Shown one piece after another: positions 10,559 through 22,270 of a DNA stretch of 64,000 nt. The stretch is from assembly GCA_015847255.1 (NCBI GenBank), contig JADLZK010010868.1, positions 17,662 through 81,661 of the forward strand, read 5' to 3'. A model generated the notes under the pieces. The model made no database searches. It was not told the DNA's origin and saw only the letters and a program-made list of their open reading frames with translations. Source of the DNA: Hyparrhenia diplandra. Its lineage: Eukaryota; Streptophyta; Magnoliopsida; Poales; Poaceae. How positions within the stretch are numbered: position 1 is the first letter of the stretch; the number at the start of each line of letters is the position of its first letter. The translations under genes were made by a program, and so were the position numbers.

Positions 10559-10961
10559 CTAGTGGATTCCCCGCGTTACGCGATTATGAAGGAGAATTCT
10601 ATGAGTTACAATATTACTATCACCCTCCTATTCCTTTTCTTTCTACTTTTTTTTTTTTTTTTCTATACCAACGGGTCCCACTTATAATTTTATCAAAATA
10701 TATACATGTGAGATCTTGTTTAAAAGGATTTATTAAAATAAATTTAATGGTGTAATCAGAATTTGATTTATTTTTTTGGTTAATCAGTTATAACCTTTTT
10801 TTATGCCCATAGACATGTGGGGCATGTTGATGATGTGGCGCAAGGAAGGGTTAGTGGGTGGTGAGGTGGCATGCTAGTGGGGTGTTAGTGGGATGGTGAG
10901 GTGGCGTGCTTGCATGTCAAGAGAATTAGCTAGTGAGGGTTGCAAACATAAGTTTTATAGA
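10559..10961 (-). mobile_element. Small nonautonomous Helitron
   Basis: On the minus strand it begins TCTATAAAACTTATG (10961 downward) and ends ...ATCCACTAG at 10559, with a CGCG-TAA-CGCG hairpin (10572-10582) just before the CTAG end. The host bases are A (10558) and T (10962), the standard Helitron target. There is no TSD and no coding sequence. The interior carries several near-repeats of GTGAGGTGGC(A/G)TGCT. Confidence 0.7.
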
Positions 10962-11898
10962 TTTAAAAAAGAATATTAAGCCTAATTAAATGAGGTGATT
11001 TATTCGCCAGCACCAAGGTGAAATAGATCCTTTATATCTTTATATATGTTATGTCCATTCGTCTGGAGGCTCCAGTAATGGTTGTTCCTATAGCATTTCA
11101 GTACGACATTTTGATGTGGCTTGCCCTACAATTTGCCTATTCTGCTAGGCTTCATTTAGAATAGACCTATGGAAATTTAAATCCAATACAAAAACAGGCA
11201 ATGCAAGGCGATAGACAAAAGGGTGAAGCCAGTGACAAAATTAGTTTGCTACCTCAAATTCCTTGAACTAGCACTTCTTCAGTTGCTTCATAATTGGACT
11301 CTTTCAGTTGCTAAGACTGCTTCGTTGGCTTAGCTTAGCTAATCATATTTTTCTTACAACTGTATATATTACTGGTATCAGTTTCAAAGTTATTTTCCTT
11401 TTCCTTTTTTTTTCTTTTTTGACTGGTTCATTGCCTACAAAGGGTTTGTTTCATAGTTCTCATGTCAAGGCTTAATTTGGAGCAGTGGTTCATTGCATGT
11501 TTCTTGCCTCATGCTTCTTATTCAAAAGAGGAGGGCAACCTTTTAGGTTCTGTATTGAAGCTGCTAGCTGTCCATGGAATTTGTTTTCCCTTTTTTCTTC
11601 CTTTTTACTTATAGGTGCATGGCAACAGGAAATTGTGTTTTACACATTTGAGTATCTGTTGAATTCTTTCCTTATGCTCTTTTTTTTCCAACTATGCTTT
11701 TCCTATTTTCGTGCCTAACATTTTTTGATGAAGGCTTCACCGAGATGGTCCATTAAATACTCAGTTTTCCCGCTAACAAGGATGGCTGCACAATGAGAAT
11801 GCTCAAAGCTATTGATTCTCAAGGTATGATGCCAAACTATTCACAGTAAAATATTTCTTGATTTAATTATGCTGATAATGTATATTAGAGGTATGATC
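10962..11898. other. AT-rich spacer, no gene supported
   Basis: No domain or transposon end was recognised. A segment ending CTATTGATTCTCAAG|GTATGATG near 11825 resembles an exon end, but its frame contains stops. Confidence 0.35.
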
Positions 11899-12552
11899 CC
11901 AGTTTGGCTAGGCGCTAGGCGGATTCTAGGCGGTGACCCGCAGCCTAAAGCTTTGTCGAGATTAGGCGAGCCTAGGCGTTCCTAGGCGTTTTCCTAGGCG
12001 TTGCCATATACATATATATACCTCTAAAAGAAAAGAAAATTCAGGGAACCAATGGGCCTTTAGTCGAAAAGGAAGCCCATCAAAGCAACAAACTGTTCAA
12101 GACCCCAACAGCCCACCTCCCACCTTATCCACTCGCCCAACGCCTCCGCTCTCCTCATTCCGTCGTTCACCCCCAACGCCGCTCCCTCCTGCGCCCCCGC
12201 CATCCCCCGCCGCCACCGCCGCCGGTCGTCTCCGCTCCCTGCCTCCTCCGCCGCGCCGGCCGCCGGCCGTCTCGTCCCCCGCCTCCTCCTCCTCCGTTGC
12301 GGTCGTCTCTCGTCCCTTGCCTCCCCCCCCCGCCGCCGGTCTCCGTCCCCGCCCCGACCTCCCCACCGCCCCCACGCCGACCTGCCATGGCGGATCGGCT
12401 ACCTTTACGCCAAAGAATAGCGGGGCAACCGCCTAGGAACCGGCCGCCGCCGGTGACCCGGCCCGCGCCTAGGGTTCCGCCTACCCCCATAGGCGAGGCG
12501 GGGACCCTCCGACTAGCGCTTAAGCGCCTAGGCGCCGCCTAGCGGAACAGGG
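11899..12552. mobile_element. TIR DNA transposon with TAGGCG-rich ends and 9-bp TSD
   Basis: The left end (CCAGTTTGGCTAGGCGC) and the right end, read inward (CCCTGTTCCGCTAGGCGGC), are imperfect inverted repeats rich in CTAGGCG. GGTATGATC lies on both sides (11890-11898 and 12553-12561). Nine bp suggests Mutator, but eight bp (hAT) cannot be excluded. The GC-rich interior (12110-12500) has exon-like composition but no identifiable product. Confidence 0.6.
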
Positions 12553-12677
12553 GGTATGATCTCGATCAAGTGCGATCTACAAACAGGTTCCTTGTTTCAT
12601 TTGGTTCAGTATTTTTATGACCCTTTTTTTATTGGCAACATACACGCTTTAGTAGTTTATATCCTTTGTTCATAAAT

Positions 12678-15600
12678 TATAATGTAACCTTCCAAATTAC
12701 AGGCCCACATGTACTAATTATCGGTTCAACAACCTTTAATAGTCACAAATGTGCACCCGTAACCTGAAAAAGTACTATTAACTATTCCAACCAGATCCGT
12801 TACGAGGTCATTGCAGTATTACAACAAATTTCATACATAATCGTGAGTAAACAAAAGGAAGGTTTATATATTACAATAATTTTACAACCATTTATTTAAA
12901 ACCAGTTTTACAAAATAAAAGTAGGAGTAACGGAAAGTTTATTACATATATGACACTTAATGCACCGACCCGCCCCACGGGTCTCAATTCTCACTCATCC
13001 TCACTATCTTCCCGATGAACCGTCATGCAACACGGTCCCGGCAAGTGCACATGACTTCCCCGGTCCCGCAACATGGGTCAACAAACCCCGAAAGTACGAA
13101 AGTACTCAACAAGACTTACCCGACTTAAAGAAAAATAGGAGAAGACTCGTGAATGCGGGACTAATAGGATTCAAGGTAAGGCTTTTAGCAAGAATCAATG
13201 ACTCTTTTTGCGTAAAAGCTTACTAGTAGTGAATCCTTACTTTCAACATTTTATTTTCAATTACGTTTCTCACCTACTCTAGGTGATCTTATACTAGAGC
13301 ATCCATTTTGTAGATATTCCATCACTTATTCCATCTCTTCATAGTTTCATATTTAAACTACGATGTAAGGGGGAAACCAAGTCTCCATATCCGAGAAGCA
13401 CGGCGATTTCGAAATCGATTAACCCGGTTGGGGAGTTCTTTCCACACGACATATGTAGCACCTAAGCTTGCATATATCAACCTTTTCCTCGATACTCAAA
13501 ACGGAACGTCCCTACGCCACCCGAGAATACCGTACACCTCCAATCTGGGACTTTAACCCACGAGGGTAACATGTACTCCCGCCATCTCTCCACTCCCGCG
13601 CGGTTGTTATGCGTTTCGATTTGACACCCCAAGATTGGGCTTAGGAGTATGCGTCGTAACTAGGGTCGACCGTGATGGGGTAACACCCATGACAGACGTG
13701 CCATTGGTCCAAGACCTCAGCGCAGATTATGTTCCATAGTCTCGATCCACATTGCTTACAACGAGCGGTCCTTAATCGACAAGCCGGAAATACTACATCG
13801 AAACTCCATTCTCGGTGCAAATTACCCGACCGGTCTCAAATTCAACACCATATCCCGGTATGGTTTCATCATATAACATCCTTGTTCATCAAATGCCCAT
13901 TTGGGCTATCATAAGAGACTTGTCACATTTTGACTCAAAAGTCTAACTAATTTAGCATGGCTAAGCATTTCTAAGCATTTTAACCAAAAACGGGTTATCA
14001 AGGTAGATATCAAAATAATCAAGGATTGGTAATGCATCAATTAGGTTATCACACAACTCCTATCACCTAATGCGGTGTATAAAGCAAAGGTGATATAAAG
14101 CTTTGTAAAACACAAGGAATGTTTAAATGAACAAGGGGCTTGCCTTGGTTGACGAAATAACCCGACTCGACGATGGATCACAATAATTAGAATACGGATC
14201 AACAAGAAAACCCTCTTCGAAGCTTGATCGACGATCTCTCGTTCACCTTCGTTCACTATACGAAAAGAATAATATATGCTTTACATGATGCCGTGTATAT
14301 AAACATGATGCGCGAGAGTGCATGAAACGATAAACACTTGAGTACAACTTTCCTTCACGATAAAGTTGCAATCCAACAAAACCAACTTGTTGAACTACTC
14401 TACGAGATATCATCACCATTGTCTAAGGAGTTCTCAAGGACCACTTGATAAAGGCATGGTTTAGGGTTCACAAAACAATCCAAAATTCACCCAAAACCCT
14501 AGGTTATAAGATATAAAACAAATTATTCAACACATGAAATAATAGAGCATGAATTAATAAATATTTTAACTTTCTCTAAACAAGCTAAAAATTTTTGTAC
14601 AAGTAGATCATGTCATAAAAACAGTACCAAAATAATTTTCATGATTTTTGGATAAATAAAATAATTATTAAAAATCAAGGAAGATTCATTTTTCAATTAA
14701 AATTTGTATTTTTAAATCATGCCAAAAGTATTCAAAATTTAAGTTTCATAATTTTTATGGATAGACATACCCATGGGAAGGCTACACAAAATTTTCAGAA
14801 TTTTTGAGCTAGTATTTGAATTTATACAAAATTTGGAAAATCGGACACTATTCAAATAAAAGAAATTGAATAAAACGTTTTATAAATGAAAAAGAGTTTC
14901 GGGCTGAATTTGGTCATTGTTATGCTAAGCCCAGTACTGTTCATGGCCCATGATGAACAAGTAATGGACCGACCTGGGGAAAACAATGGCGAGCCAGGCC
15001 CGGTCTATAACATGTTAGGTCGGCCCACTTTCTGATGCTAGGCCCGGCACTGCGTTCACGTGATGCCGATGCGTCTTGGCGCTCACCGCCGACGGCGGCG
15101 CTTCGCGGCGCTGGCGGCTGTGATCGCGTCCGGCGTCGTCGATTGGACCAAATGGAAAACTAAAAGAAGGAGGGCGGCTAGGAGCTCACCGGTCTTTGGG
15201 GACGAGGCTTCGGTGCTGCGGCGGGGCTAGGCCGGAGGTGGGGTCGGCGAGAGCGTGGGCGGCGGCGGCGACAACGACGACGTTCGGCGGGTCGGGATCA
15301 CAACTGCGAAAACCGACGAGCCGCCACGACTAGATCATCGAGAGGGAGAGAAAACGCGAAGAAAAACAAGCCAAAGCTCACCGGAGCGGCCGTCGGCGGC
15401 GAGGTCGGCGGGCGGCAATCCGCGGCGGCGAGGAAGAAACGGGCGGCGAGGGCGACTCCGGCGATGAGAGGCCGGTCGGCCTAGGCTCAAAAGAAGCGTG
15501 GGCGAGTTGCGGCGCTGGCTGGCAAGCTGGCTTGGTGAGAAATGAAACGACGGCGACGAACGACGGCGGCGGATTGGCGGAGTTCCGGCGGCGGTTTCGA

Positions 15601-16455
15601 AAAAGGAAAACGGGGCGATGCCGACCTATTTATAAGGGAGGGAGGATAATGAGGTGGTGGGACGTCGCGAAGCCCCTCGACCGGTCGGTTTCGCGAAGGG
15701 ACGGCGGTGGACGGCGGCGCGACGGTCGGCGGCGGTGGTGGCAAGAGATGAGAGGTCGGGTTCTTTGTAGCTAACCCCTAACTTTTCGGTTTTTCTCAAA
15801 TTACTCTCAAAAATTGAACTAAACTCAAAAATTTCCAAAAGTAACTTGCCTTAATTTTTCAAGATCTACAATTTTCACAATTGGAGCATTTTCAAATTCA
15901 GCCTAGAAATATGACTTTTGAAATGGGGTCAAACTTTTTGAAATTTGAATTCAAAATTACTTTTAAAATCATGTAAAAACTTGAAAAACTTTGTACATGA
16001 CTTTTGTTCCTCTCAACAAGATCTACAAACTAGTTTTTGGAAGTTTTCTAAAATTTTGCATAAATTTTGAAATACGAGAAAAGGGGGCAATTAGGGTTTT
16101 GTCGAATTCAAAATTACTTTAAAATTTTGAACTAAACTTTGAAAACTCAAAATACCAACTTTGCTCAACTTTGAAAAAATCTACCTTTTCCCTTTTTGTG
16201 ACCACCCTCAAATTCTTTATAGATTTTGAAATAAATAAAAGGGGACAAACTAAGGTTTAAAAGGCTAGGGTTTCCGATTGGGGGGATAGTTTCCGAATCC
16301 GATTCCTCTCGCGTCTTTTCGACCGACAATGCATCCAAACATAAAATAAACTTATTTTAGTTCAATGCAACATAGGGTGAGCTAAACATTCATGCTTTGC
16401 AATGATCATGATGACATGTCGGGGTTTTAGTGAAAGTAACACCGGGGGTGTTACA
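12678..16455 (-). mobile_element. Probable solo LTR or LTR fragment of a Gypsy-type element
   Basis: Read on the minus strand it starts at 16455 with TGTAACACCCCCGGTGTTAC, the palindromic TG-start also seen in the solo LTR at 17626. It continues for several kb of non-coding DNA with a GC-rich block (15060-15780) and AT-rich blocks. The left limit is uncertain. CATAAAT occurs at 12671-12677 and again at 16454-16460, but the expected TG/CA end is not clear there. No gag or pol was seen. Confidence 0.45.
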
Positions 16456-17270
16456 TAAATGTGGTCTACGATTTAATTTATAACGACACATACTATGTGC
16501 TACACTCCAAATTTCTTTTATGTGACATGAGATTGACATGCATTTCCTATAAGAATATGTCGTTGAACTCTTATGTGTGATCCATTTTCGTATTACTTTC
16601 AAGTTTTCTTCTTCATAAGGGCTTTTAGGTCTCTATCTTTTTTGGTTACGAGGAAGTGAACAGCTGCAATCAGTATGTATGATCTTCCTTCCAGTATTAT
16701 GACAAACTAATAAAGTCCCTTCCTTTGAAACCAAAGATGGCAAAAGGATTATTCAGTTCTCAAAAAAAAGATTGTCCACTAGCTGAATTTATAGAGCCAT
16801 GCTGTTGGCATCTAAAATCCTATATTCTTTATTTTTCATTGGAAATATCTATGTTGATCTTTGCTTCACCTTTTTCAGGCCGATCTTTGTTTTTCAAGAT
16901 GGAATATGGGGTCATGAACTCTTGGATCAGGAAAACTAAAACATATGCAATTGTACAAGCAAGCAAACTGTTCGTTTACGCATTCATTTGACATCAGGCA
17001 TGTGTTTGTGTTTGTAATGACTAAGAAGTCAGTGTTACTCTATATTTGCTTTTTCATCACATAGGAAAGAATTCGCAGAAAAGGTGAATGACAAACAAAA
17101 TGCGGTGTAAAAGATTTTTGCATAGCTGGTGCAGGCAATTCTTAACAGAGGATCAAACTGCAGGTCTCACATGTTTGCTATATTCTATATTTCTATGGAT
17201 CACAACACATGTCATTTATTTCCATCGCTTCCGCTTCACATTTGCTTCCATGAAACGTGTGTTCAACCTA
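16456..17270. other. AT-rich spacer, no gene supported
   Basis: Short frames only. No domain, RNA gene or repeat end was recognised. Confidence 0.35.
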
Positions 17271-17528
17271 CTCCCTGTCCCAAAATAAAAGACCTTCTCG
17301 CTTCCCGAGGAGTCAACGTTCCAAAATGCCGGCAAATATATATTAAAATATATAAATATTTATGTTAAGTAATTAGTATCATCGGGAAGATCTTTAAGTC
17401 TAGTTTTTTAACAAGTTTATTTAAAGATTTAAATGTTGCTTTCGTATTTTTTACAAACTTAGTCAAAGTTGAGAAAGTTTTACCAAGCACGCTTCCCATA
17501 GCGTCTTTTATTTTTGGGACGGAAGGAG
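17271..17528. mobile_element. Stowaway-like MITE
   Basis: Inverted ends CTCCCTGTCCCAAAATAAAAGAC and GTCTTTTATTTTTGGGACGGAAGGAG, with TA on both sides (17269-17270 and 17529-17530). It is 258 bp, AT-rich and non-coding. Confidence 0.8.
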
Positions 17529-17625
17529 TAAGCTCCAAATAATCTTTGAGGTTTACTCTTATAAACATCTTTGTCCTGTATATACCTAAAAACATTCGTA
17601 TACAGTTATGCTCATGGCGTGACAT

Positions 17626-20600
17626 TGTAACACCCCAGTGTTACTTGATAATTAATTAGTATAACACTATGGTGTTATTTCATAATTAATTATTTTAAGC
17701 TATGCTAACTCATGATTGGCGTGTCAAAAGACTTGGTAAAGTTGATCACACTTGGAATTTTTTAAAAAAATAAAGTTCATGAATGGATAACCCTCCTAAT
17801 ACACTTTTCGGACAATCCAAGATTTATCGACATCGAAGTTGAGAGGTAGAAGTTATGGACGTCTCGGTTAACAAATGTCAGCATTGATCTGGAGACCAGG
17901 CGTCGAAAAAAAAAAAAAGAGAACTAGCTGATGGTGGACGATCCTTCGTGGGGAGATTCCAGGGAACAGTCGAATGCTGTGCACCCATGGATGTGTTGCC
18001 CATGCCCGGCTCGTCCTCGCGGCGCTGTTCATCTGCCCGCCCCCATGCCTGCTTGCTTGGCGGCGCAGTGCCACCGTCCTTGCCGCGCCTGTGCGTGCAC
18101 AGGGGTGTCCAGGCCACCCATGCCGCTCTGCCCCTGCCTACTTGAGGACACCGAGCTGCTGCTCTCGCCTGCTCGCCCTTGGCCTCTCCATCACACTCGC
18201 TCGCTCTGCTCCCCTGCCTTGGCCACGTCAAGCTCCAGCACGAGCTCGGCCACATCCGTTCCGCAGCTCCAGCCATGGTCGCCCACAACCAGCCCCACAG
18301 CAGCGTCGATGCTGAAGCCACCTCCCCGCTCGCCATGGCCGCCCGAGCTGATGTCCTTGCCGCGCAGGCCGAGCTGCCGCTGCTGCTCAGCCGTTGCCGC
18401 TGCACCACTGCTTCTTGGCTTCCACTACCCCGCAACACAATCCCACCGCCAGATGAGGCCCCACAGCAACCTTCGCCGGCCACAAGTTACCGGAGATCGG
18501 CCCGAGCCCGTCCTCTGTTATCTGCGTACGTGAGTAGAAGGAAGTGGAGCAAAATGTAAATAGAAGTTTTCTTCTTGGGTCCAGTTGAGAAAAAGCAAGA
18601 GACAAACAAAAGGTGGGAGGATCTGTTTCAGTTTGGAGAAAGTTCAGGGGTCCTGGTGCTAGATGCGTTTACCTATTTCTGTTATCTTTTTTTTTTTATA
18701 TGTGTAAATAGGCTGAAACTTCTTTGATTCCTAGTAAATCGTAGAAAAATCATAAAAAGGAAAATGAAGATGTTTTGGAATCCTTGTGAGTAGCTCTATG
18801 CAGTAGATATATAATATCTTGTGTCTTAGTATAAATTTTTGATGCATGTGTAATCTAGTCTTTATGTGTTAATTTATTAGAGCATGCATGCTTTCTTCAT
18901 CCAAATGTAGTGAAATTTATATGGTAGGCTAATGTTGATATGTTTGTGCCGTGGTAAAGTTTCGTGCTCAGATGATATGTATTCTAGGATGTATTAAATT
19001 ATCTTGTAATAGGTTGTTTAATGCTTTTAATAAAATAGTTAAAATTTTAGGAATGCAAAGTGCGTGCCCTTTATTTTTATTTTCATAATGTTTGTATGTA
19101 CCGTGAATCTTAATAGGTATCTAGTGTTGTTTAATATGTAAAGCTATAGGTTTATCTTGGTATTGCTGGTTTGACTGAAGCATGCGCATTGCATTATTGC
19201 ACATCATTTAGGAATGACGGTAGATCATTGGATCGACTGAATGACGTTGGGTGTCAAACGAGAAGATGTTGCAATGGGGACCAGTCATAAAGCCGATGTT
19301 GATCACGTCATGAAGATGGAGGAATACTAACATATTATAGCGATGGTTTACCCAGGCGAGCCCGGTGCATAACCCCTATTTTATATCACACTTTATTATT
19401 ATATTGTTTATGCATTAAGTTATAGGAGTTGCTTTAAAACCACATGCATAAATATTCTATCCTATGAGTCATACTAGTATGACGGGAATCATGTAGTATG
19501 CCATGCTATAGGGCTTACGGTAGAAGTCAGTGATGGACAGTCACTCGCGAGACATAGGTCATGTCTATAATATTACTTCTTTCACATGGACTTGGTTGGT
19601 TAATAAATTGAGACCGGGCGGAAAGTAATGTTTGGTGCGGCAACAGGGCATGGAGGTCCTGGGTGCTTGTTCTTAATTCCGCCCGTGTCGGTTAAGTACC
19701 GTTCGTTGGTAGCCATATGGCAAGTTTGAAGGTACCAAACACATAATGAGGGCCTGAAGTTATAGTTGACCGTGAAGCTAAAGTACTTGTCATACAACTA
19801 AGGTGCGCAAAACGTTCACCGACTTGTTTCTCTCCGCCATTCTAGTGGCGGTTTTGGGACGAGGAATGGCCATATACCAAACTTGTGAGGGGAAACCCGT
19901 CGCCGAAGTTGCGGGCGGGCCTCATAGGGTGGGTTCCCGGGGATGGTCAGGTCATTTCGGGCTTTGGTTGTACGATGGGAGCGGTGGCCTTGTACTTGCT
20001 CCTTCGAGAAGTAAAGGCGTGTGTTTGGGATTGCCCAGTTGGATGTACATCGATTGCAATCGCCGCCCTCCTCGGATATGGATACCACTTGTCGTATCAC
20101 CGCCATCGTAGTTAATACAACCGAACATGGAGATGATGATGAGGTTTTTTCCGGATGATGAAAAATATTCTGATTGCTTACCACATGCTTGAAAGTAGTT
20201 CAGGTGCTTATCTAGAATGGCTAAGTAATGAACTTAATGCTGCCGCCGCTAAAAAGTATAAGGATGCACTCTTAGAAATGCTTTTCCGCAAAACAACTAA
20301 ACAACTAGCCAAATAGCCCCAAAGATATCCTTGAGAGTCGGGAGACTACTCCTACCTAGTCGGGTAAGTCTTGCGGAGTACATTGTGTACTCAGGGTTTA
20401 TTCCCCCCCATTTGCGTGTATCGACGGATGTTGGAGCTAATCTTTTGCGTGTGTGGATACCTCCCGGTGGGCTCAGTGAGGCTTCCCCGTCGACGCTTGT
20501 AGAAGTTTTATTCTTAAACATCTACTTCTACTTCAATATTCAAAACTGTTATATCCCGCTGCTCGTGTATAAAATTACCTCTCTTCTGCTGCTTCTATGA

Positions 20601-20819
20601 GATCTATTTTAACTCCGATTTTATAATATTGTGATGTAAAAAATGGTTAAGAATGTTGTAAGCTTTATTCACTTGTTTATGATCCTAATGAAAACGTGGT
20701 TATTCGAGTTCTTCCGTGGGGTGTACTCGACAGACTACCGGATTTAAATTGGTTATCACTTACTTAGTGCCTAACGGTAGGCGAGTAAGTGTAAGTTTAA
20801 ATTGGGCGGTTCTGCCACA
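17626..20819 (+). mobile_element. Solo LTR, 3.2 kb, TSD GACAT
   Basis: It starts TGTAACACCCCAGTGTTAC and ends GGCGGTTCTGCCACA. The 5-bp target duplication GACAT is perfect at 17621-17625 and 20820-20824. It has no internal domain, primer site or pol, so it is a solo LTR left by recombination, probably Gypsy-type. A GC-rich block (17930-18560) and frames such as 19803-20111 lie inside it and are not credited as genes. Confidence 0.85.
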
Positions 20820-20962
20820 GACATCCTCATCCAGTCCTTCAAATAGGCGTGCAATCCACAAGTAACTAATTACCACCAATCGTGCCTCCTCTTGGCGGTA
20901 GAAGACCTCTTCTGCGTCTTCAGTTAAGCCATCTCACCCTGAATAAAACATCTGTCAGTTTA

Positions 20963-21223
20963 GTCCACTACAGCTACTTTTTTTTCATCAAAAGAAGAAG
21001 GGAAGAACAAAAAAAAACCCACTTGGCGGTCGGGAGGGTTGGGGTCCTCGAGATCCTCCTCCTCGCCGTCTTCTTCCTTTGCCCCGTTACAACACATGAT
21101 GTTGATCTTGTTGTTTGAGCACATGTACACCGTGACGGTGTAGCCAACTCCTATCCCGATGAGGGAGCCGATGACGGAGACAAGGATAGTTGCCCAATGC
21201 GGCCACGTGAACTTGGAAGCCAT
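20963..21223 (-). CDS. Small predicted membrane protein (unrecognised)
   Basis: The minus-strand ATG at 21223 opens about 87 codons. The start is MASKFTWPHW, followed by one hydrophobic segment (residues about 10-31, ATILVSVIGSLIGIGVGYTV), a Cys-containing turn and an acidic stretch (EEDGEEEDLED). A possible splice donor after CGCCAA (GTGGGTTTT) would end the exon near residue 66. The next exon would fall in or beyond the solo LTR. No family is recognised. It could be a truncated gene or chance. Confidence 0.3.
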
Positions 21224-21431
21224 GTTCACCTACGGGTATATATATATGTACCGCCCCCCCAACCACCCAAGGGGGCTTCACCACCACCCCGTCCTCCGCT
21301 TTGAACGGTCTGGTGCGCTTCGCCCTTTGGGCGTCCTTGCATGCTCGGCTTTGAGCGGGTCGTCCTTTTGTTTGTCGCCCGAAGCGCAGGGAAACCGACT
21401 TTGGGAGACGAATTTGGAACATGCTCAACAT

Positions 21432-21608
21432 CTATATATGTTCGAGACCAACAGTTTCCCCCAAACCCCCCCCCCAAGTAATAGAGTAACAGTTCAGGCT
21501 GGTGTCCATTAATGTTCACCATGCATGTGCGATTTCTTAATAATTCTTAATAAGTAATACAAACATATATTATAGTTAAAATTCAGTCAACTGGAAATTG
21601 AGATTCAT
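21432..21608 (+). repeat. Duplicated segment, copy B (other copy at 9438-9583)
   Basis: Same sequence and orientation as the segment just 3' of GAD, lengthened by a C-rich insert near 21460 and an extra TAATTCT unit near 21540. Confidence 0.75.
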
Positions 21609-22270
21609 CTTGTGTTTGACGTGCGCGAGCATTTTCAAGAGCTGCTCTGCATTGGATATTTTATTATTACACAAAAATTTTAAAAACAAAGAAAAAAAAT
21701 AGGATTCAATAAAATTGATTGGATTTTCTTGGTGTGTGTGGGGTAGGTGAGGGTGCCGAATCTTGGGGACGACCTGGTGTTCAAGGTGCTGAAGCGGGAC
21801 GACCTTTCAAGGTGCCGACTGTGTCAGCACCGGCACCAGCAGAACCACCGGTAGTGCCTCTGCCACTCCAGCGACGGCACCCCTGAAGATGGAGCAAAGA
21901 AGAAGAAGGCGGGATCGAAGGAAGGAGGCGCCTTCATCTGATACGGGCCGGGGTAACCTTGTGAGGCCCAGGAAACCGAACCCTCGGGTCTCTGGACCTA
22001 AGTGGGCCGAATGAATGTAAGGAGGCCCTGCGTGGCCCATGTCGGGGGCAGCCTAGCGGCTCCCTCTTGCTTGTATTGCCATCGGGAAGGAGAAGAGGAC
22101 TCGAACCCGTACTCGATTCTGCTGAACCGTGCCCGTGGCAACGACGGCGGCGGCGAGCTCGGCGATCTCGTTGATCGGCCGGAGTCGTTGGCCGAGGTCC
22201 CTTGTATCCGCTACCTACCGTTCGTAATGTACATACATCGTCGTAGTCCGTCCGGTAACAGAGATTGGCA

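Larger units (their letters stand above)
20825..22270. other. Spacer between the solo LTR and RRP4
   Basis: It holds a small minus-strand frame with a membrane segment (20963-21223) and copy B of a duplicated segment (21432-21608). 21620-22270 is ordinary, becoming GC-rich toward the RRP4 start. No TATA box is convincing. Confidence 0.4.

Noticed and set aside
10034..10562. Proline/arginine-rich frames after the promoter-like module
   Set aside because: Several frames on both strands are open at once, all low complexity. No protein family is recognisable.
17931..18559. 200-codon frame inside the solo LTR
   Set aside because: It lies in the GC-rich part of an LTR bounded by a perfect TSD and has no domain.
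19803..20111. 102-codon frame with a hydrophobic start
   Set aside because: It is inside the solo LTR, and the resemblance to a signal peptide is weak.
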